DNA of 64,000 nucleotides from Paenibacillus marchantiae (GTDB lineage Bacteria > Bacillota > Bacilli > Paenibacillales > Paenibacillaceae), in assembly GCF_028771845.1 (NCBI RefSeq), contig NZ_CP118270.1:5394001-5458000 (forward strand), read 5' to 3'. The translations under genes were made by a program, and so were the position numbers. The notes under the pieces are model-generated. The model did not search any database. It worked only from the letters and a program-made list of their open reading frames with translations, and was not told the DNA's origin. Positions 27,037-37,169 of the stretch are shown here, piece by piece. The first letter of the stretch is position 1, and each line of letters opens with the position of its first letter.

Positions 27037-27975
27037 TTAGGATTCGCTCTTACGGTGAACAACTGGAATCAGCTCGTGTTCAATCGCAAGTTTCGTATTT
27101 GGGAATATCGACTGTGCTTCTTCCAGAAGTGGCTGCAACTGATCCTCATCTTTGTAGCGAGAGCTAAAATGGGTCATGATCAGCTGTCCTGCATCTGCCG
27201 CTCTCGCCGCCTCAGCCGCTTGCTTCGAAGTACTATGATAGTACTCATGAGCCGTATCAGCCAAATCATGCAGAAACGTGGCTTCGTGTACAAGAACATC
27301 CGCATTTAGTGCAAGTGGCTGTACATTGTCACATGGGCGCGTATCTCCCAAGATGGTAATGACCATCCCTCGCTTGGGTGCACCCAACACATCTTCTGGG
27401 CGAAGGAAGTCCCCGTTGTCGAGGGTAATCGTTTCTCCCCGCTTCAAGCGACCAAATAGCGGCCCCGGCTTCAAGCCATACTCAGCCAGTTTTGCAGGGT
27501 CCAAGCTGCCTGGACGATCCTTTTCGGTAATCCGATACCCGTAACTGTCGATACGATGTTCCAGCAACGCAGATTCCACAATGAAGCTCTCATCTTCGAA
27601 AAGCACTCCGCCTGTATGTTCTACAATGCTTAGATCATAGTTTAGACGTGACTGGCTCAGCTCCATAGTTGTCATGATCATTCGTTCAGTTCCTGGCGGA
27701 CCATACACCGTTAACGGTGTAGTGCCACCCTGATATGCTCTGCTGGAGAGCAGACCTGGAAGTCCAAATACATGATCTCCATGTAAATGGGTGATAAATA
27801 TTTTCTCCAATTTGCTCAATTTAAGCGGAGAACTTAAAATCTGATGCTGGGTTCCTTCCCCACAGTCAAACAACCACAATGCTCTGCGCTCATCCAACAT
27901 GCGCAGCCCTATGGAAGTTACATTCCGCTGAAGCGTAGGTACACCAGCGTTAGTTCCCAGGAAATATAGTTCCAT
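27037..27975 (-). CDS. rnz: Ribonuclease Z
   Basis: The 312-residue metallo-beta-lactamase fold endonuclease matures the 3' ends of CCA-less tRNA precursors. The zinc motif ITHLHGDHVFGLPGL (about residue 62) is diagnostic of RNase Z, with further ligands in ILGDTRPC and VLVHEATF, and with TAHEYYHST. The start MELYFLGTNAG at 27975 follows AGAGGTG at 8 bases. It is monocistronic or trails metH, with a terminator between the two. Confidence 0.95.
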   Translation of the reverse strand: MELYFLGTNAGVPTLQRNVTSIGLRMLDERRALWLFDCGEGTQHQILSSPLKLSKLEKIFITHLHGDHVFGLPGLLSSRAYQGGTTPLTVYGPPGTERMIMTTMELSQSRLNYDLSIVEHTGGVLFEDESFIVESALLEHRIDSYGYRITEKDRPGSLDPAKLAEYGLKPGPLFGRLKRGETITLDNGDFLRPEDVLGAPKRGMVITILGDTRPCDNVQPLALNADVLVHEATFLHDLADTAHEYYHSTSKQAAEAARAADAGQLIMTHFSSRYKDEDQLQPLLEEAQSIFPNTKLAIEHELIPVVHRKSES

Positions 27976-28002
27976 CTGGATCGCACCTCTTTCTGCTGCC
28001 AG

Positions 28003-28031
28003 CAAAAAGCCTCCGACAATGCGGAGGGCTT
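28003..28031 (-). terminator. Terminator after metH
   Basis: Minus-strand stem GCCCTCCG-cattgt-CGGAGGC followed by TTTTT, between metH and rnz. Confidence 0.8.
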
Positions 28032-28048
28032 TGCCTGACCTTTTACTT

Positions 28049-31000
28049 TTAAGCCTTCTCCACGTTAAAATACTTCGCTTGCGGATGGCTGAATACCATC
28101 GCCGATACGGATGCTTCAGGTTCCATCATGAAACCTTCAGTCAGTTCCACACCAATATCCTCAGGCTGTAACAACTTAAACAGTGGCCCTTGGTCTTCCA
28201 AATCGGGACAGGCCGGATATCCAAACGATACCCTGATTCCCTGATAGCGTGCTCCATGACGTTGCTTCATGGTCATCTGTGCTGAATCCGGGAATCCCCA
28301 GATATCTCTCATCATATGATGAACCCGCTCAGCTAATCCCTCTGCTACTTCAAGCGCTACGGATTGCAGAGCATGTGAGCGAAGATAATCACCTTGCTCC
28401 TTCCAAGCTGTCGATAACTCCCGTACACCGTGCCCAGCCGTTACGACCATGAAACCAACGTAATCCATTTGTCCAGATTCCACTGGCTTCAAGAAATCGG
28501 ACAGACACAGGTATGGTTCAACTTTTTGACGAGGGAACGTAAATGTATGCAAGATATTACTTGTATTCTCCGGGTCATAGATGATGACGCTGTTACCGCT
28601 GGACTGAGCCGGGAAGAAACGATACATCGCATGCGCCTGAATAATCCCGTCACGAACAGCTTCCTGCATAATATCATCCACTACCGCTTTCAGGTCAGTG
28701 GCTTTCCGATCACCCGAAGCAAGTAGCTGCTCTACTGAGCCACGCAAACCAAGATGGTGACCTAGCAACATCTGCATGTTCACATACGGTAATATGTGTG
28801 ATAGCGGATAGTTCCGCATAACATGTCGCTCCAGATCCGGTGGAACGAGAACCGGGTTGTCTATTGCGATATCCGAACGCTCTACCCGAGTTAGCTCGGG
28901 AAGGGATTTAACAGTTTCTGCGCCAGCTGCGTCAGCCTCTTTTTCAGCGTCCATCTCCAACTGCATCACTTCTCGAGTGCTTGGGTTCATCAGCTTGTTG
29001 GCCAAATCCAGTCCGTCCATCGCATCTTTTGCATATACAACCATGCCGTTATATTCCGGGCGTATACGATTCTTGGTGAATTTGCGTGTCAATGCCGCTC
29101 CACCAACCATAATAGGTACATCAATTCCTGCTGTGCGTAAGTCCTGAGCTGTAAGAATCATCTGTTGCGCCGATTTTACCAACAGACCGGATAGACCGAT
29201 CGCATCGACTTTCTCTTCTCTGTATGCCTCAATAATTCGCTCTGGTGGTACTTTTATACCCAAATTAATGATCCGGTAACCGTTATTGGAAAGGATGATC
29301 TCCACCAGGTTTTTGCCGATGTCGTGTACGTCGCCCTTTACCGTCGCTAGAATAATCTTTCCTTTAACTGACGTCTCATTCTTCTCCATGAATTGTTCCA
29401 AATAAGCTACCGAAGCCTTCATAACTTCCGCGCTCTGAAGCACTTCTGCTACGATCAGCTCATTATTGTTAAACAGTCGCCCTACTTCTTCCATGCCCCG
29501 CATCAACGGGCCATTGATTACTTCAAGGGCTTTATATTTGGCGAGTGCCTGCTCCAGATCGGGCAGCAAACCTTCTTTGCTTCCTTCAACAACATACGAT
29601 GCGAGACGTTCTTCCAACGACAGGTTCGAAATCTTTTCTTTTTTCTCAACCTTTTTGTTACGGAACGCCGCTACGAAGGCAGCTAGTGTTTCGTCATTCG
29701 TATTATATAACAGCTCTTCCGAGAGTCTGCGCTCTTCTGCCGGAATGGATGCATAACGCTCTAGCTTCTCTGTGTTAACGATGGCATAATCGAGACCTGC
29801 TTTGGTACACTCATATAAAAATACAGAGTTTAGCACTTCACGCCCTGCTTCAGGCAATCCAAATGAAATGTTACTGATTCCCAGTATCGTATGACATTCA
29901 GGCATCGCTTCTTTAATGACACGAATACCTTCGATTGTTTCTTTGGCCGAACCGATATACTGTTCATCGCCCGTCCCTACTGGAAACACCAGGGTATCAA
30001 AAATCAGGTCTTCGGCTTTTAATCCATATTTGTTCACCAGCAAATCGTAAGACCGCTTGGCTACCTCCAGCTTGTCCTCACGACTAATGGCTTGACCGCG
30101 TTCATCAATCGTTCCGACAACGACAGCACCGCCGTATTTATGCAACAACGGAGTGACCAGCTCGAACTTTTCCTCGCCGTCCTCAAGGTTAATGGAGTTA
30201 ATTATCGCTTTACCTTGAGAGTATTGCAGTGCAAGGTCGATGACGGCTGCATCTGTCGTATCAATCATCAGTGGCACCTTTACTTTTTTGACAACAAGTT
30301 CAAGGAACTTCTCCATGTCTTCGGCTTCTTCACGGTCCGGGTCTTGAACACAAACGTCGACAACATGTGCCCCATTTTTCACCTGAGCCCGAGCAATTTC
30401 CGAAGCTTCTTCATATTTCCCTTCAACAATAAGACGCTTGAACTTCCGTGATCCAAGTACGTTTGTACGTTCCCCAACCATGTAAGGGCGATTGTCCTGT
30501 TCAACGTAGACTGGATCAATTCCCGACAATGCTGGTGGATGTGTTCCGTTCATTTCTCTTGGAGGGTACTTGGCAAGTGTATCCCGCATTGCCCGAATAT
30601 GTGCAGGTGTTGTTCCACAACAGCCACCCGCGATGTTCAACCAGCCCTGTTCGGCAAAAGCACCGATCTTCTGAGCAAGCGATTCAGGCGATTCATGGTA
30701 ATTACCATTTTCATCCGGAAGCCCTGCATTTGGATAACAACTTACTGCAACTGAAGCCATTCCGGAAAGCGAGCGAATATGGTCACGCATGAATTCCGGA
30801 CCTGTAGCACAGTTTAGTCCAACTGAAATTGGGTTAAGGTGTTCTAAGGATATATAAAAAGACTCAATGTTCTGACCAGCGAGGGTTGTACCCATCGGTT
30901 CGATCGTTCCTGAGATCATCAAAGGAAGCTTGATACCACTTTGTTCGAATGCCTGTTGAATTCCAATGCTACCTGCTTTTACATTAAGCGTATCTTGTGA

Positions 31001-31498
31001 GGTTTCGAGCAGCAGCGCATCAACGCCTCCCTCAATTAAAGCAAGCGCTTGCTCAAAATAACTGTCGATGAGCTCTTGAAAAGTTACTCCGCCTGTTACT
31101 GACAGCGTTTTGGTTGTAGGTCCCATGGCACCTACCACATAACGTGGAGACTCCGGTGTCGAAAATCGATCCACGGCTGCTTTTGCAATTCTGGCTGCTT
31201 CGAGATTAATTTCACGTGCACGGTCCTGAATGTCATATTCAGCAAGTACAACAGAAGTTGCACCAAACGTATTTGTTTCAATTAAGTCAGCACCGGCTTC
31301 CAGATATTCCTCATGAATACGCTGGATTAGCTCTGGACGTGTAAGTACAAGCATTTCATTACAACCATCCAGGTCTTCTCCGCCAAAATCTGCGCCTGTG
31401 AGATCTACTTGTTGAATCATGGTCCCCATTGCACCGTCGAGGATCAATATTCGTTGTTTTAATGCATCATGTAGGCTAAGCTTATCCAATATCGTCAC
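28049..31498 (-). CDS. metH: Cobalamin-dependent methionine synthase
   Basis: The 1149-residue enzyme transfers a methyl group from methyl-tetrahydrofolate to homocysteine through cobalamin. Domains in order are: homocysteine-binding (about 10-320, zinc Cys in GLNCATG and GGCCGTTP), pterin-binding (about 345-600), B12 cap and Rossmann domain (about 640-880, cobalamin His in VKGDVHDIGKN), and the C-terminal SAM-binding reactivation domain (about 920-1149, with HGARYQGIRVSFGYPACPD). All are present, so it needs B12. The upstream 170 bases hold no SAM or cobalamin riboswitch that I can see. Confidence 0.97.
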   Translation of the reverse strand: MTILDKLSLHDALKQRILILDGAMGTMIQQVDLTGADFGGEDLDGCNEMLVLTRPELIQRIHEEYLEAGADLIETNTFGATSVVLAEYDIQDRAREINLEAARIAKAAVDRFSTPESPRYVVGAMGPTTKTLSVTGGVTFQELIDSYFEQALALIEGGVDALLLETSQDTLNVKAGSIGIQQAFEQSGIKLPLMISGTIEPMGTTLAGQNIESFYISLEHLNPISVGLNCATGPEFMRDHIRSLSGMASVAVSCYPNAGLPDENGNYHESPESLAQKIGAFAEQGWLNIAGGCCGTTPAHIRAMRDTLAKYPPREMNGTHPPALSGIDPVYVEQDNRPYMVGERTNVLGSRKFKRLIVEGKYEEASEIARAQVKNGAHVVDVCVQDPDREEAEDMEKFLELVVKKVKVPLMIDTTDAAVIDLALQYSQGKAIINSINLEDGEEKFELVTPLLHKYGGAVVVGTIDERGQAISREDKLEVAKRSYDLLVNKYGLKAEDLIFDTLVFPVGTGDEQYIGSAKETIEGIRVIKEAMPECHTILGISNISFGLPEAGREVLNSVFLYECTKAGLDYAIVNTEKLERYASIPAEERRLSEELLYNTNDETLAAFVAAFRNKKVEKKEKISNLSLEERLASYVVEGSKEGLLPDLEQALAKYKALEVINGPLMRGMEEVGRLFNNNELIVAEVLQSAEVMKASVAYLEQFMEKNETSVKGKIILATVKGDVHDIGKNLVEIILSNNGYRIINLGIKVPPERIIEAYREEKVDAIGLSGLLVKSAQQMILTAQDLRTAGIDVPIMVGGAALTRKFTKNRIRPEYNGMVVYAKDAMDGLDLANKLMNPSTREVMQLEMDAEKEADAAGAETVKSLPELTRVERSDIAIDNPVLVPPDLERHVMRNYPLSHILPYVNMQMLLGHHLGLRGSVEQLLASGDRKATDLKAVVDDIMQEAVRDGIIQAHAMYRFFPAQSSGNSVIIYDPENTSNILHTFTFPRQKVEPYLCLSDFLKPVESGQMDYVGFMVVTAGHGVRELSTAWKEQGDYLRSHALQSVALEVAEGLAERVHHMMRDIWGFPDSAQMTMKQRHGARYQGIRVSFGYPACPDLEDQGPLFKLLQPEDIGVELTEGFMMEPEASVSAMVFSHPQAKYFNVEKA

Positions 31499-31667
31499 CT
31501 CCGCAAAACGTTAAATCTTAGTTTAACAGAAACTAACTTAATGTGAAAGATCGGGTTTGATCAGTCCCCTGGCGGTTTTTATGAAGGTAGAATGAATTTG
31601 TGAATCGACAAAAATAGCGGAATCCGATATAATAGCGATTAAACCAAGTGGAAAAGAGGGAAAGAAC

Positions 31668-32213
31668 ATGGCTGAAATTGTAATCCGAAATACGAACGAA
31701 CGTATCACTGGAGACGAAAATGTTCGAAATTTCTTAAACAAATATGAAGTACTATTTGAAAAATGGGACGCGTCCAAATTAAAAACTGATCTGCAAAACA
31801 ACTTTGGACTCACCGATGAACAAAAAGAAGAAGTACTAAACACATTTGACTATGAAATCAGAGACTTGGCTGCACGTCGCGGGTACCAAATCTGGGATGT
31901 AATCACGCTGTCTGAACAAACACCAGATATTGAAGAGAAGCTTGCTAAATTTGAAGAGATTCATACTCATGCTGAAGATGAAATCCGCGCAATTGTAGCC
32001 GGCAAAGGAATCTTTGTCATCAAAGCTACAGATGATGTAGGTTACTTTAATGTAGAATTGTCTCCTGGAGACGTTATCTCGGTACCTGAGAACACCCCAC
32101 ACTTCTTCACTTTGATGGAGAACAAACAAATCATTGCCGTGCGTCTATTTATTGAAAAAGATGGCTGGATCGCAGATCCTTACCCAGATCCAACGTTTAT
32201 CAAACAAGCCTAA
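31668..32213 (+). CDS. mtnD: Acireductone dioxygenase (cupin)
   Basis: The 181-residue cupin enzyme oxidises the acireductone of the methionine salvage pathway. Metal ligands are in IHTHAEDEIRAIV (His, His, Glu) and ENTPHFF (His). Length matches family members (about 180). The other mtn genes are not in the window. It is divergent from metH, so two methionine-related genes share an intergenic region of about 170 bases. Its own terminator follows. Confidence 0.92.
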   Translation: MAEIVIRNTNERITGDENVRNFLNKYEVLFEKWDASKLKTDLQNNFGLTDEQKEEVLNTFDYEIRDLAARRGYQIWDVITLSEQTPDIEEKLAKFEEIHTHAEDEIRAIVAGKGIFVIKATDDVGYFNVELSPGDVISVPENTPHFFTLMENKQIIAVRLFIEKDGWIADPYPDPTFIKQA

Positions 32214-32239
32214 TAAGCAAATTCTATTATTTGCTCAAC

Positions 32240-32269
32240 AAACCCCTGTTCAATTCGAACAGGGGTTTC
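32240..32269 (+). terminator. Terminator after mtnD
   Basis: Perfect 12-bp stem AAACCCCTGTTC / GAACAGGGGTTT. It could also serve the opposite strand. Confidence 0.9.
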
Positions 32270-32302
32270 TGCATATTCAGATAGTATACAACATTAGATG
32301 TT

Positions 32303-32977
32303 CTATATAAAATAATGTGGATATTTTGCCTTCATCTTCTCTTGTTCAACAACAACTAGTCTGAGATGAGCTTCCATAACCTCAACAGCTCGCTCGGTTT
32401 CACGTTCCGTGATAAGTCGGTATATTTCTTTATGTTGTGAAATAATAACCTCTGCATCGGAATCTTCAGACAAGCGTAATAAACGAAGGCGATTAAAGGG
32501 AATATTGAGCTGCTGTAGCATTTTCCAACTTCTCATTTTTCCTGTGCCTTGAAACAATATCTGATGAAACTCTTCATCCAGTTCAAAAAGCCGATAGAAA
32601 TTATTTTTCCCTATACATACTTCCTGCATTGCAATATTGGTTTCAAGTCTGAATCTGAATTCTTCCGGAAAAGAAGCACAAGCCAGAGTGACAATTTCCT
32701 TCTCCATCTTCTCTCTCATAAACCGGCCTTCTTCAACATGCTCCAGATTAATATGGGAGACAATAGTTCCACTCTGTGGAATGATATCCAGTAATTCTTC
32801 CTCGGCAAGCTTCATGAAAGCTTCACGTACTGGCGTTCTGCTTACTTGCAACTCATCCGCAATTTCCTTCTCGGAAATCTTGGTACCAGGCTCAAGTTCA
32901 AGGTGCAGAATTCGTTCCTTTATCAGATTGTATGAATAAGCCCGGGTCGAACCTCTAATCTTTTGATTAAGTGACAT
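32303..32977 (-). CDS. GntR-family (FadR/FCD type) transcriptional regulator
   Basis: The 224-residue regulator has an N-terminal winged helix (about 15-80, with EKEIADELQVSRTPVREAFMKLAEEELLDI) and a C-terminal all-helical FCD ligand domain (about 85-215). FadR-type FCD members sense small carboxylates or sugars acids. It follows the sugar ABC transporter genes on the same strand, so it may control them, although its position at the end of the cluster makes this a guess. Confidence 0.9.
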   Translation of the reverse strand: MSLNQKIRGSTRAYSYNLIKERILHLELEPGTKISEKEIADELQVSRTPVREAFMKLAEEELLDIIPQSGTIVSHINLEHVEEGRFMREKMEKEIVTLACASFPEEFRFRLETNIAMQEVCIGKNNFYRLFELDEEFHQILFQGTGKMRSWKMLQQLNIPFNRLRLLRLSEDSDAEVIISQHKEIYRLITERETERAVEVMEAHLRLVVVEQEKMKAKYPHYFI

Positions 32978-33081
32978 TCCTTAACCTCTTCCTCTCAGCC
33001 ATATTCATCCATCTTAGCACAATTTGCCGTTCCACTTAAATTCCATAAATGAAACGGCAATGGGCAAATTTCAGTTTATAT

Positions 33082-34713
33082 CTATTGTTGCTTGTTTTCT
33101 TTGTACTTCTTATATGTGTCATTGGAAAGCTGCATATACTGAGGCAAGCCTTGGCTCTCCAGCTCTTTTACAAATGCATCAAACTCAGAAAGTTTGCGTT
33201 CTCCCAAAATGAATTTAAGCGTATTTTGATCCGAGAAATCCTTAAGCGGTGTGCTAAGCAGTGTCACCTGTTCACGATCGATATCCGAGTAAGGAATTGG
33301 AGGCTCCGCAGGAACCACTTCTTTGATATCTTTCATGTCTTGCTGGAATTTCAGTTCTTCCTCACTAAACATGGAGTGCAACAAATCTGTCGTTCCTCCA
33401 TAGGCAAACACACCACCGGAGAATCCATAATCGATGCGCAAGTCCTTCGTGCCTTTTGGATTCAATCCGTTATAGTTCACATCTTCGGCCAACTTACGAA
33501 CGCCATCCTGTTTGGTGAAGGTTTCACCTTCTACACCCCATTTGGCAAATTCTTGACCTTCATCACTATAGTATAACCAGTCAATAAATTGCATGGTTGC
33601 TTTGAAATTCTCATTGTCTTTAATTTTGCCGGATATCATGACACCGTTTTCAAGTCTGGAGCCGGACATCAATTGACCTTTTGGACCACCAGGAACTGTA
33701 ATTTTAGCGATGGAGAAATTTCCTTCTCCCAACGTTTTGTTCATGTCATTTCGATGAAGCACTACCGTTTGCGAGTTACCATTAATAATGAAGGATTTTC
33801 CAGAAACAAATTTTTGAATAGCCTGGTCATCGTCCTGGGTGAAGCTTTCCTTATCTAAGAGTCCCTCCGATACTAGCTTGTTAAAGTAAGTTAACATTTC
33901 CTTGTATTCTGGCGTAGTCGAAGTGTATACAAATTCATCCTTATCTTCTTTATACGTTAAACCATTACCAAATCCCCACCCAGCTTTCGTTCCAAAACTG
34001 GTAGCAGCAATATTCAAGGTACTGTTAAATTGGAAACGATCTGAGAACGGAACGGAATCTGGATAGATTTCTTTCAGCTTTTTGGCGGCATCATACAATT
34101 CGTCCCATGTTTTTGGAATGGCAATGTTATTTTTCTCAAAAATATCAGTTCTCACAATAAGGGTATAGTCCGGCCAAACCTCTTCATGTAAACCTGGGAG
34201 TACATAATATTTCCCATCTTCTTGTCGAAGACCCTCAAGTTCATCCTGAAGTCCCCATTTCTCAACCTTATCTTTGAAATTGGGCATCAAATCAACATAG
34301 TCACTCACTGGCAAAATCGCACCAGAGGATACAAAAGCAGATTCTTCACCCGGATAAGTTTTCGGAATAACCAGAGGGGCATCTCCAGAGCTGATCAGAA
34401 GGGATCTTTTCTGGGGATAGTCACTCATCGGAACGATGGTAGGCTCCAGCGTGACTCCTGTTCTTTCCGTGATTTTTTGGAACAGGAGCCAATCCTTTTT
34501 GTACGGGTATGCTGGCTGGTCGCTGTACAGAATAGATAGATTAAATGGTTCAGCCGCTTTGAAGGTCTCTCCTACACCATAGGATTCCATGGCCCCCTTG
34601 GATTCTGGTTCAACTTTCTCTCCACCAGCACCGTTGCTACATGCTGCCAGAACGACACTCATCATTGTTGCCAATACCATCTTGCCTACAAGCTTACGTG
34701 GTCTATGTTTCAT
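33082..34713 (-). CDS. Lipoprotein solute-binding component of sugar ABC transporter (YtcQ/LplA type)
   Basis: The 543-residue substrate-binding protein has a lipoprotein signal peptide ending in the lipobox LAAC (Cys25), anchoring it to the membrane. The family-1 extracellular solute-binding fold covers the rest. Its large size (over 500 residues) and the LplB/LplC-like permeases next to it place it in the YtcQ/LplA group. These import complex oligosaccharides such as rhamnogalacturonan or xylan fragments; the exact sugar is unknown. No ATPase gene is nearby, so it probably shares an MsmX-type ATPase. Confidence 0.92.
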   Translation of the reverse strand: MKHRPRKLVGKMVLATMMSVVLAACSNGAGGEKVEPESKGAMESYGVGETFKAAEPFNLSILYSDQPAYPYKKDWLLFQKITERTGVTLEPTIVPMSDYPQKRSLLISSGDAPLVIPKTYPGEESAFVSSGAILPVSDYVDLMPNFKDKVEKWGLQDELEGLRQEDGKYYVLPGLHEEVWPDYTLIVRTDIFEKNNIAIPKTWDELYDAAKKLKEIYPDSVPFSDRFQFNSTLNIAATSFGTKAGWGFGNGLTYKEDKDEFVYTSTTPEYKEMLTYFNKLVSEGLLDKESFTQDDDQAIQKFVSGKSFIINGNSQTVVLHRNDMNKTLGEGNFSIAKITVPGGPKGQLMSGSRLENGVMISGKIKDNENFKATMQFIDWLYYSDEGQEFAKWGVEGETFTKQDGVRKLAEDVNYNGLNPKGTKDLRIDYGFSGGVFAYGGTTDLLHSMFSEEELKFQQDMKDIKEVVPAEPPIPYSDIDREQVTLLSTPLKDFSDQNTLKFILGERKLSEFDAFVKELESQGLPQYMQLSNDTYKKYKENKQQ

Positions 34714-34782
34714 TCAATTCTCCCCCTGCATGTGGTTTAGATTGGCCTTACAATCAAGATGTTGAACTATATCGGGTTAGGA

Positions 34783-35652
34783 TTACTGTTTAACAGATCC
34801 CAACATGATACCGGTTACAAAGTATCTTTGAACAAATGGATAAATCGTTAAAATAGGCAAAATGGTGAGTACCATCGTGACCGATTTGATATTTGCAGAA
34901 ATTTGAGTCAAATTATCCGCTGAAGCACCAGCCGAAGCACCTCCCGTTGCACCTGCAATCATGTTGCGCAAGTAGATCGTAACGGGAAACAGTTCCTTTT
35001 TGTCGAGATACAGGAAGGCAGGAAACCAGGAGTTCCAGTGTCCCACAGCGTAAAACAGAACCATCGTTGCCATGACAGCTTTACTCAGCGGTAGAATGAT
35101 CCGTAACAAAATGCCATACGTATTCAAACCGTCAATAGCTGCCGCTTCCTCAAGCTCCTCAGGCATGTTTTCGAAAAATGATTTCATAATTAACATGTTA
35201 TAAATGCTGATTGCCCCAGGCACAACCAGTGCCCACATCGTGTTATTGAAGCCCAGAGAGTTAATCAGGACATAGTTAGGAATCAAGCCGCCACTGAAAA
35301 ACATCGTGAACACGGCGAACATCGTCAAAAATTTTCGTCCCATCAATCTTTTCTTGGATAGGGCATAAGCGAAGATGGTCGTCATGAACATGGAAATCAA
35401 AGTACCTACAACGGTATATATAATTGTGTTTTTATAGTTGGTCCAGAACATGCTGTCGCGAGAGATGGTCTTGTAGGTTTCTACATTAAATCCTCTTGGG
35501 ATAATGCTTACCTTGCCTGAATTGATATAAGCCTCGCTACTGAAAGATTGGGCCACGACATTCAGAAACGGATAGAGCGTGATGAATACCACAAGCAGCA
35601 AAAAGATAGCATTGAAAACTTTAAATACTTTGTATGATTTTGATTCCAGCAT
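34783..35652 (-). CDS. Carbohydrate ABC transporter permease (LplC/YtcP type)
   Basis: The 289-residue protein has six membrane helices and the EAA loop (EELEEAAAIDGLNTYGILLRIILPLSKA region) that contacts the ATPase. It belongs to the MalG-like permease family of the YtcP/LplC group. It is downstream of the partner permease with a 12-base gap and upstream of the binding protein. Confidence 0.93.
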   Translation of the reverse strand: MLESKSYKVFKVFNAIFLLLVVFITLYPFLNVVAQSFSSEAYINSGKVSIIPRGFNVETYKTISRDSMFWTNYKNTIIYTVVGTLISMFMTTIFAYALSKKRLMGRKFLTMFAVFTMFFSGGLIPNYVLINSLGFNNTMWALVVPGAISIYNMLIMKSFFENMPEELEEAAAIDGLNTYGILLRIILPLSKAVMATMVLFYAVGHWNSWFPAFLYLDKKELFPVTIYLRNMIAGATGGASAGASADNLTQISANIKSVTMVLTILPILTIYPFVQRYFVTGIMLGSVKQ

Positions 35653-35664
35653 ATTGCTCCTCCT

Positions 35665-36627
35665 TTACCACAAGCTTCGTTGTGTCAGTCTGCGTGAAAT
35701 GGCATTAACCGAGAATACCAGGATCAGTCCAATAATGGATTCGAACAAACCAATGGCGGTAGCATAGCTGAAATTGCTCGACTGCAAACCTACCCGGTAC
35801 AGATAAGTAGAAATCACGTCAGATGTCTCGTAGATAAGCGGATTGTAAAGGAGCAAGATTTTCTCAAATCCAACCGCGAGGAAATTACCCATATTCAAAA
35901 TCAGCAATGTAACGATCGTTGGCAAAATGCCCGGTATGGTTATATGGAGGGTTTGCTTCCAACGGTTCGCACCATCGATCCGCGCAGCCTCATACAAAGA
36001 ATCATCAATTGTTGTCAATGCAGCTAAATATAGAATGGCTCCCCACCCCATACCTTGCCAAACCTCAGAGGTGATATAGATTGTTCTGAACCATTCCGCA
36101 CGCTGCATGAAAGGAATGCTGTCACCAGTAAAGAATGAAACCATTCCATTAATGGAGCCATTAACTGCCGTTAATTGCAGAATCATTCCGGCAACGATGA
36201 CGATGGACAAGAAGTGCGGAAGATAAGATGCGGTCTGCACAAACTTTTTGAAACGTTTGCTTTTCACCTCATTCAGCAGCAATGCAAAAATAATCGGAAC
36301 TGGGAAGGTGAAAAGTAACGCAAGTCCACCAAGCATAAGTGTGTTCCCAAATACTTTCCAAAAGGTTGGGTCTTGAATGAACATCTGAAAATACCTGAAT
36401 CCAACCCATGTCTCTCCAAAAATACTGCCTCCCGGTACAAATCGTCTAAATGCGATTACATTACCGAGCATGGGCCCATATTTGAAAATAATAAGATAGA
36501 TAATTGGAAGAATTAACAGTGAGTACAGCTGCCAATCTTTGCGAAGCAGAGCTGTAACAGTTCTTAACCTGCTTTCTTTACGTAAAGATGTCATCGTTAG
36601 CGTGGTTTTAGAGGTTTCCGACTCCAT
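35665..36627 (-). CDS. Carbohydrate ABC transporter permease (LplB/YteP type)
   Basis: The 320-residue protein has six membrane helices after a cytoplasmic N-terminus of about 30 residues. The EAA-type loop is LYEAARIDGANRWKQTLHITIPGILPT. It is the MalF-like partner of the following permease. As the first gene of the importer operon it follows the region holding a cre-like site. Confidence 0.93.
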   Translation of the reverse strand: MESETSKTTLTMTSLRKESRLRTVTALLRKDWQLYSLLILPIIYLIIFKYGPMLGNVIAFRRFVPGGSIFGETWVGFRYFQMFIQDPTFWKVFGNTLMLGGLALLFTFPVPIIFALLLNEVKSKRFKKFVQTASYLPHFLSIVIVAGMILQLTAVNGSINGMVSFFTGDSIPFMQRAEWFRTIYITSEVWQGMGWGAILYLAALTTIDDSLYEAARIDGANRWKQTLHITIPGILPTIVTLLILNMGNFLAVGFEKILLLYNPLIYETSDVISTYLYRVGLQSSNFSYATAIGLFESIIGLILVFSVNAISRRLTQRSLW

Positions 36628-37088
36628 ATGTTATTTCACTCCGATCCTAAGCTTGATAAAATAAAAGCGTTTTCGATCAATTCTTATCATCTCTTCTTTT
36701 TGTAGAAGACAAGTAATCAGATGAACTTCACCCCCACCAGTAGAATAAAACAAATAATGTAAGCGATATCAATTATGGAGATCACTAGAGACACATATTG
36801 GTTAAGATGCTTATCCTCATTTTCTTACTAACCACTTCATGTTGTATTTCCAGAACTAAATGGTTACTTCGATTATGTAAAGCGCTTACAAAAAATGTGA
36901 AAATTATAGCGAATAACTCCCGCTTCCACTTCATTCAAGTAAGTCAACAGATATTCGCTACATTCATTCGCATACTAGTCATACTAGTATGTTAGTTATA
37001 TTCTAAATCAGCAGTTCTATAATTTCAATAACTTTTAATAAAAAATTCATCTTTTGTTATTACGATATAGTTCAAGCTGTCCCAACAC
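36628..37088. other. Upstream region of the sugar importer operon
   Basis: About 460 bases, AT-rich, without a credible gene. A cre-like palindrome lies at 36876-36890. A short open frame at 36798-36995 has no ribosome binding site and is not called. Confidence 0.45.
36876..36890. promoter_or_regulatory. cre-like catabolite-repression site
   Basis: TGTAAAGCGCTTACA is a near palindrome resembling the CcpA operator (TGWAANCGNTNWCA) but one base longer. It lies about 250 bases before the importer operon, where carbon control would be expected. Confidence 0.4.
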
Positions 37089-37146
37089 AAAAAAACATTG
37101 TTAGGTTTTATGGATAAAATACATCTCATAAAACCTAACAATGTTT
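37089..37146 (-). terminator. Long perfect-stem terminator of the HAD gene
   Basis: An inverted repeat of about 20 bp (ACATTGTTAGGTTTTATG and its complement) with a 14-base loop. On the minus strand a T run follows, downstream of the HAD hydrolase. Confidence 0.85.
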
Positions 37147-37169
37147 GTGTAGTACACTAAAAATACGAT

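Noticed and set aside
26758..27309. A 183-codon plus-strand open frame between the HAD phosphatase and RNase Z
   Set aside because: No ribosome binding site, composition not coding-like, and half of it is antisense to rnz.
31499..31667. SAM or cobalamin riboswitch before metH
   Set aside because: The intergenic region is only about 170 bases and lacks the S-box or B12-box core sequences.
32303..32977. Calling the GntR protein the regulator of the sugar importer
   Set aside because: Only proximity supports it; no operator repeat shared by both was found.
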